From Mesorhizobium sp. PAMC28654 (GTDB lineage Bacteria > Pseudomonadota > Alphaproteobacteria > Rhizobiales > Rhizobiaceae): DNA of 64,000 nucleotides. Positions within the stretch are counted from its first letter, which is position 1, and each line of letters starts with the position of its first letter. Where the stretch lies: NCBI RefSeq assembly GCF_020616515.1, contig NZ_CP085135.1:2356001-2420000 (forward strand), written 5' to 3'. The notes under the pieces are model-generated. The model was given only the letters and a program-made list of their open reading frames with translations. It ran no database searches and was not told where the DNA came from. This document shows, piece by piece, positions 63,392-64,000 of this stretch. A program made the translations under genes and the position numbers.

Positions 63392-64000
63392 TCACGCGGC
63401 GTTGCGCACCGGCCGCTGGATGCTGGCGGCGTCGATGGCGGCGAACTTCGTCAATGTCCGCGCGATGGTCTCTCGCGCGATGTCGCGCACGATGAAGACC
63501 AGTCGCGTGCGCCGGTCGTCGGATGGCCACGCATCGAGCCGCACCGGCGGATGGAAGACATGCTGCACACCGTGCAGGACGAGCGGCCGCTCCGGCTCGT
63601 CGGTGACATTCACAAGGCCTTTCAACCGCAGCAGGTCCTCGCCCTTCAGCGCCGCGACATAATCGAGCCAACGGGCGAAGGCCGCCCACTCGATGGGTTC
63701 GTCGATGACGAAACTGTATGACTGGATGCCGTGATGGGCGTGGCCATGGTGATGGTGATGTTCGTGAGCGCAATCCGCGCCGCATTCATGGTCCGCGGCC
63801 GGTACGTCCAGCCAGGCAGCGACCCGGTCCGGATCGACCGCCGCGCCAAGGTGCTGGTTGTCCATGATGTCGAAATCCGGCTCGCCATTGTGCGCCAGGC
63901 TTTGCCTTGCTGCCGGCGCAAGATGAGCCAGCCGGTGTTGCAATTCGCCCAGAGCCTCCCCCGAAACCAGATCGGTCTTGGTGACCAGCAACCGGTCGGC
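63392..64000 (-). CDS. CobW/G3E-family GTPase (5' end outside window)
   Basis: The C-terminal 203 residues of a COG0523-type metallochaperone GTPase are visible; the P-loop part is beyond the window edge. The frame begins ADRLLVTKTD, containing the guanine-specificity motif (TKTD). Next comes a His-rich, metal-binding stretch (ECGADCAHEHHHHHGHAHHG), then the CobW C-terminal domain (IQSYSFVIDEPIEWAAFARWLDYVAALKGEDLLRLKGLVNV, VQHVFHPPVRLDAWP). Such proteins deliver zinc, cobalt or other metals to client enzymes. The client is not visible here. It is 38 bases upstream of the binding protein and may share its transcript. Confidence 0.9.
   Translation of the reverse strand, partial: ADRLLVTKTDLVSGEALGELQHRLAHLAPAARQSLAHNGEPDFDIMDNQHLGAAVDPDRVAAWLDVPAADHECGADCAHEHHHHHGHAHHGIQSYSFVIDEPIEWAAFARWLDYVAALKGEDLLRLKGLVNVTDEPERPLVLHGVQHVFHPPVRLDAWPSDDRRTRLVFIVRDIARETIARTLTKFAAIDAASIQRPVRNAA

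Overview
The window looks like a chromosomal segment of a Mesorhizobium-like alphaproteobacterium (order Hyphomicrobiales). The grounds are high GC content, very dense solute-uptake genes, a short second FtsZ, a riboswitch-controlled RibH2-type lumazine synthase, RpiR, GntR/FCD and Lrp regulators, and several rhizobial-style palindromic intergenic repeats. The assignment is by family resemblance only. No rRNA, tRNA or CRISPR array was recognised.

Layout. (1) 1-9.4 kb: a salvage locus for a 5-modified ribose. It has a fused class II aldolase/short-chain dehydrogenase (cut by the window edge), a ribose-type ABC importer on the minus strand whose ATPase is split by an IS630-family element, and divergent mtnK-mtnA. 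Between importer and mtnK lies a perfect inverted repeat that carries the -35 hexamers of two divergent promoters. (2) 9.4-12.1 kb: an FMN riboswitch with ribH2, then an autotransporter. (3) 12.2-13.4 kb: the first of three equal-length IS3-family copies (1237 bp). (4) 13.5-22.5 kb: a FadR-type regulator, class II fructose-bisphosphate aldolase, FtsZ2, a GntR regulator with two winged helices, and a C45 hydrolase / GntR / gamma-glutamyl-ligase group. (5) 22.6-29.9 kb: a siderophore locus with AraC regulator, frameshifted TonB receptor, FhuD-like and FhuB-like proteins and a siderophore-interacting reductase, but no ATPase. (6) 29.9-43.0 kb: a peptidoglycan-recycling locus with RpiR/MurR regulator, a MurA paralogue, amino-sugar kinase, MurQ, a peptide-type ABC importer (binding protein split by IS3 copy 2), a serine hydrolase and AnmK, with two matching palindromic operators. 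(7) 43-48 kb: small genes, a divergent Lrp/MFS pair, a GFA protein, an ECF sigma factor with a C-terminal NTF2-like domain, and a second IS630-family element. (8) 48-63.4 kb: two branched-chain-amino-acid-type ABC systems. One lies with a DUF3830/TIGR04076/aldo-keto reductase/FAD oxidoreductase set of unknown substrate. The other has a permease-ATPase fusion split by IS3 copy 3. (9) The window ends in a CobW-type GTPase.

How it works together. Three loci couple an importer to a catabolic or recycling pathway: the mtn locus, the peptidoglycan locus and the DUF3830 locus. In the mtn and peptidoglycan loci the importer carries an insertion while the enzymes read intact. The second Liv importer is also split and the siderophore receptor is frameshifted. 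Every insertion removes cleanly at its target duplication to restore an open frame, so the losses look recent.
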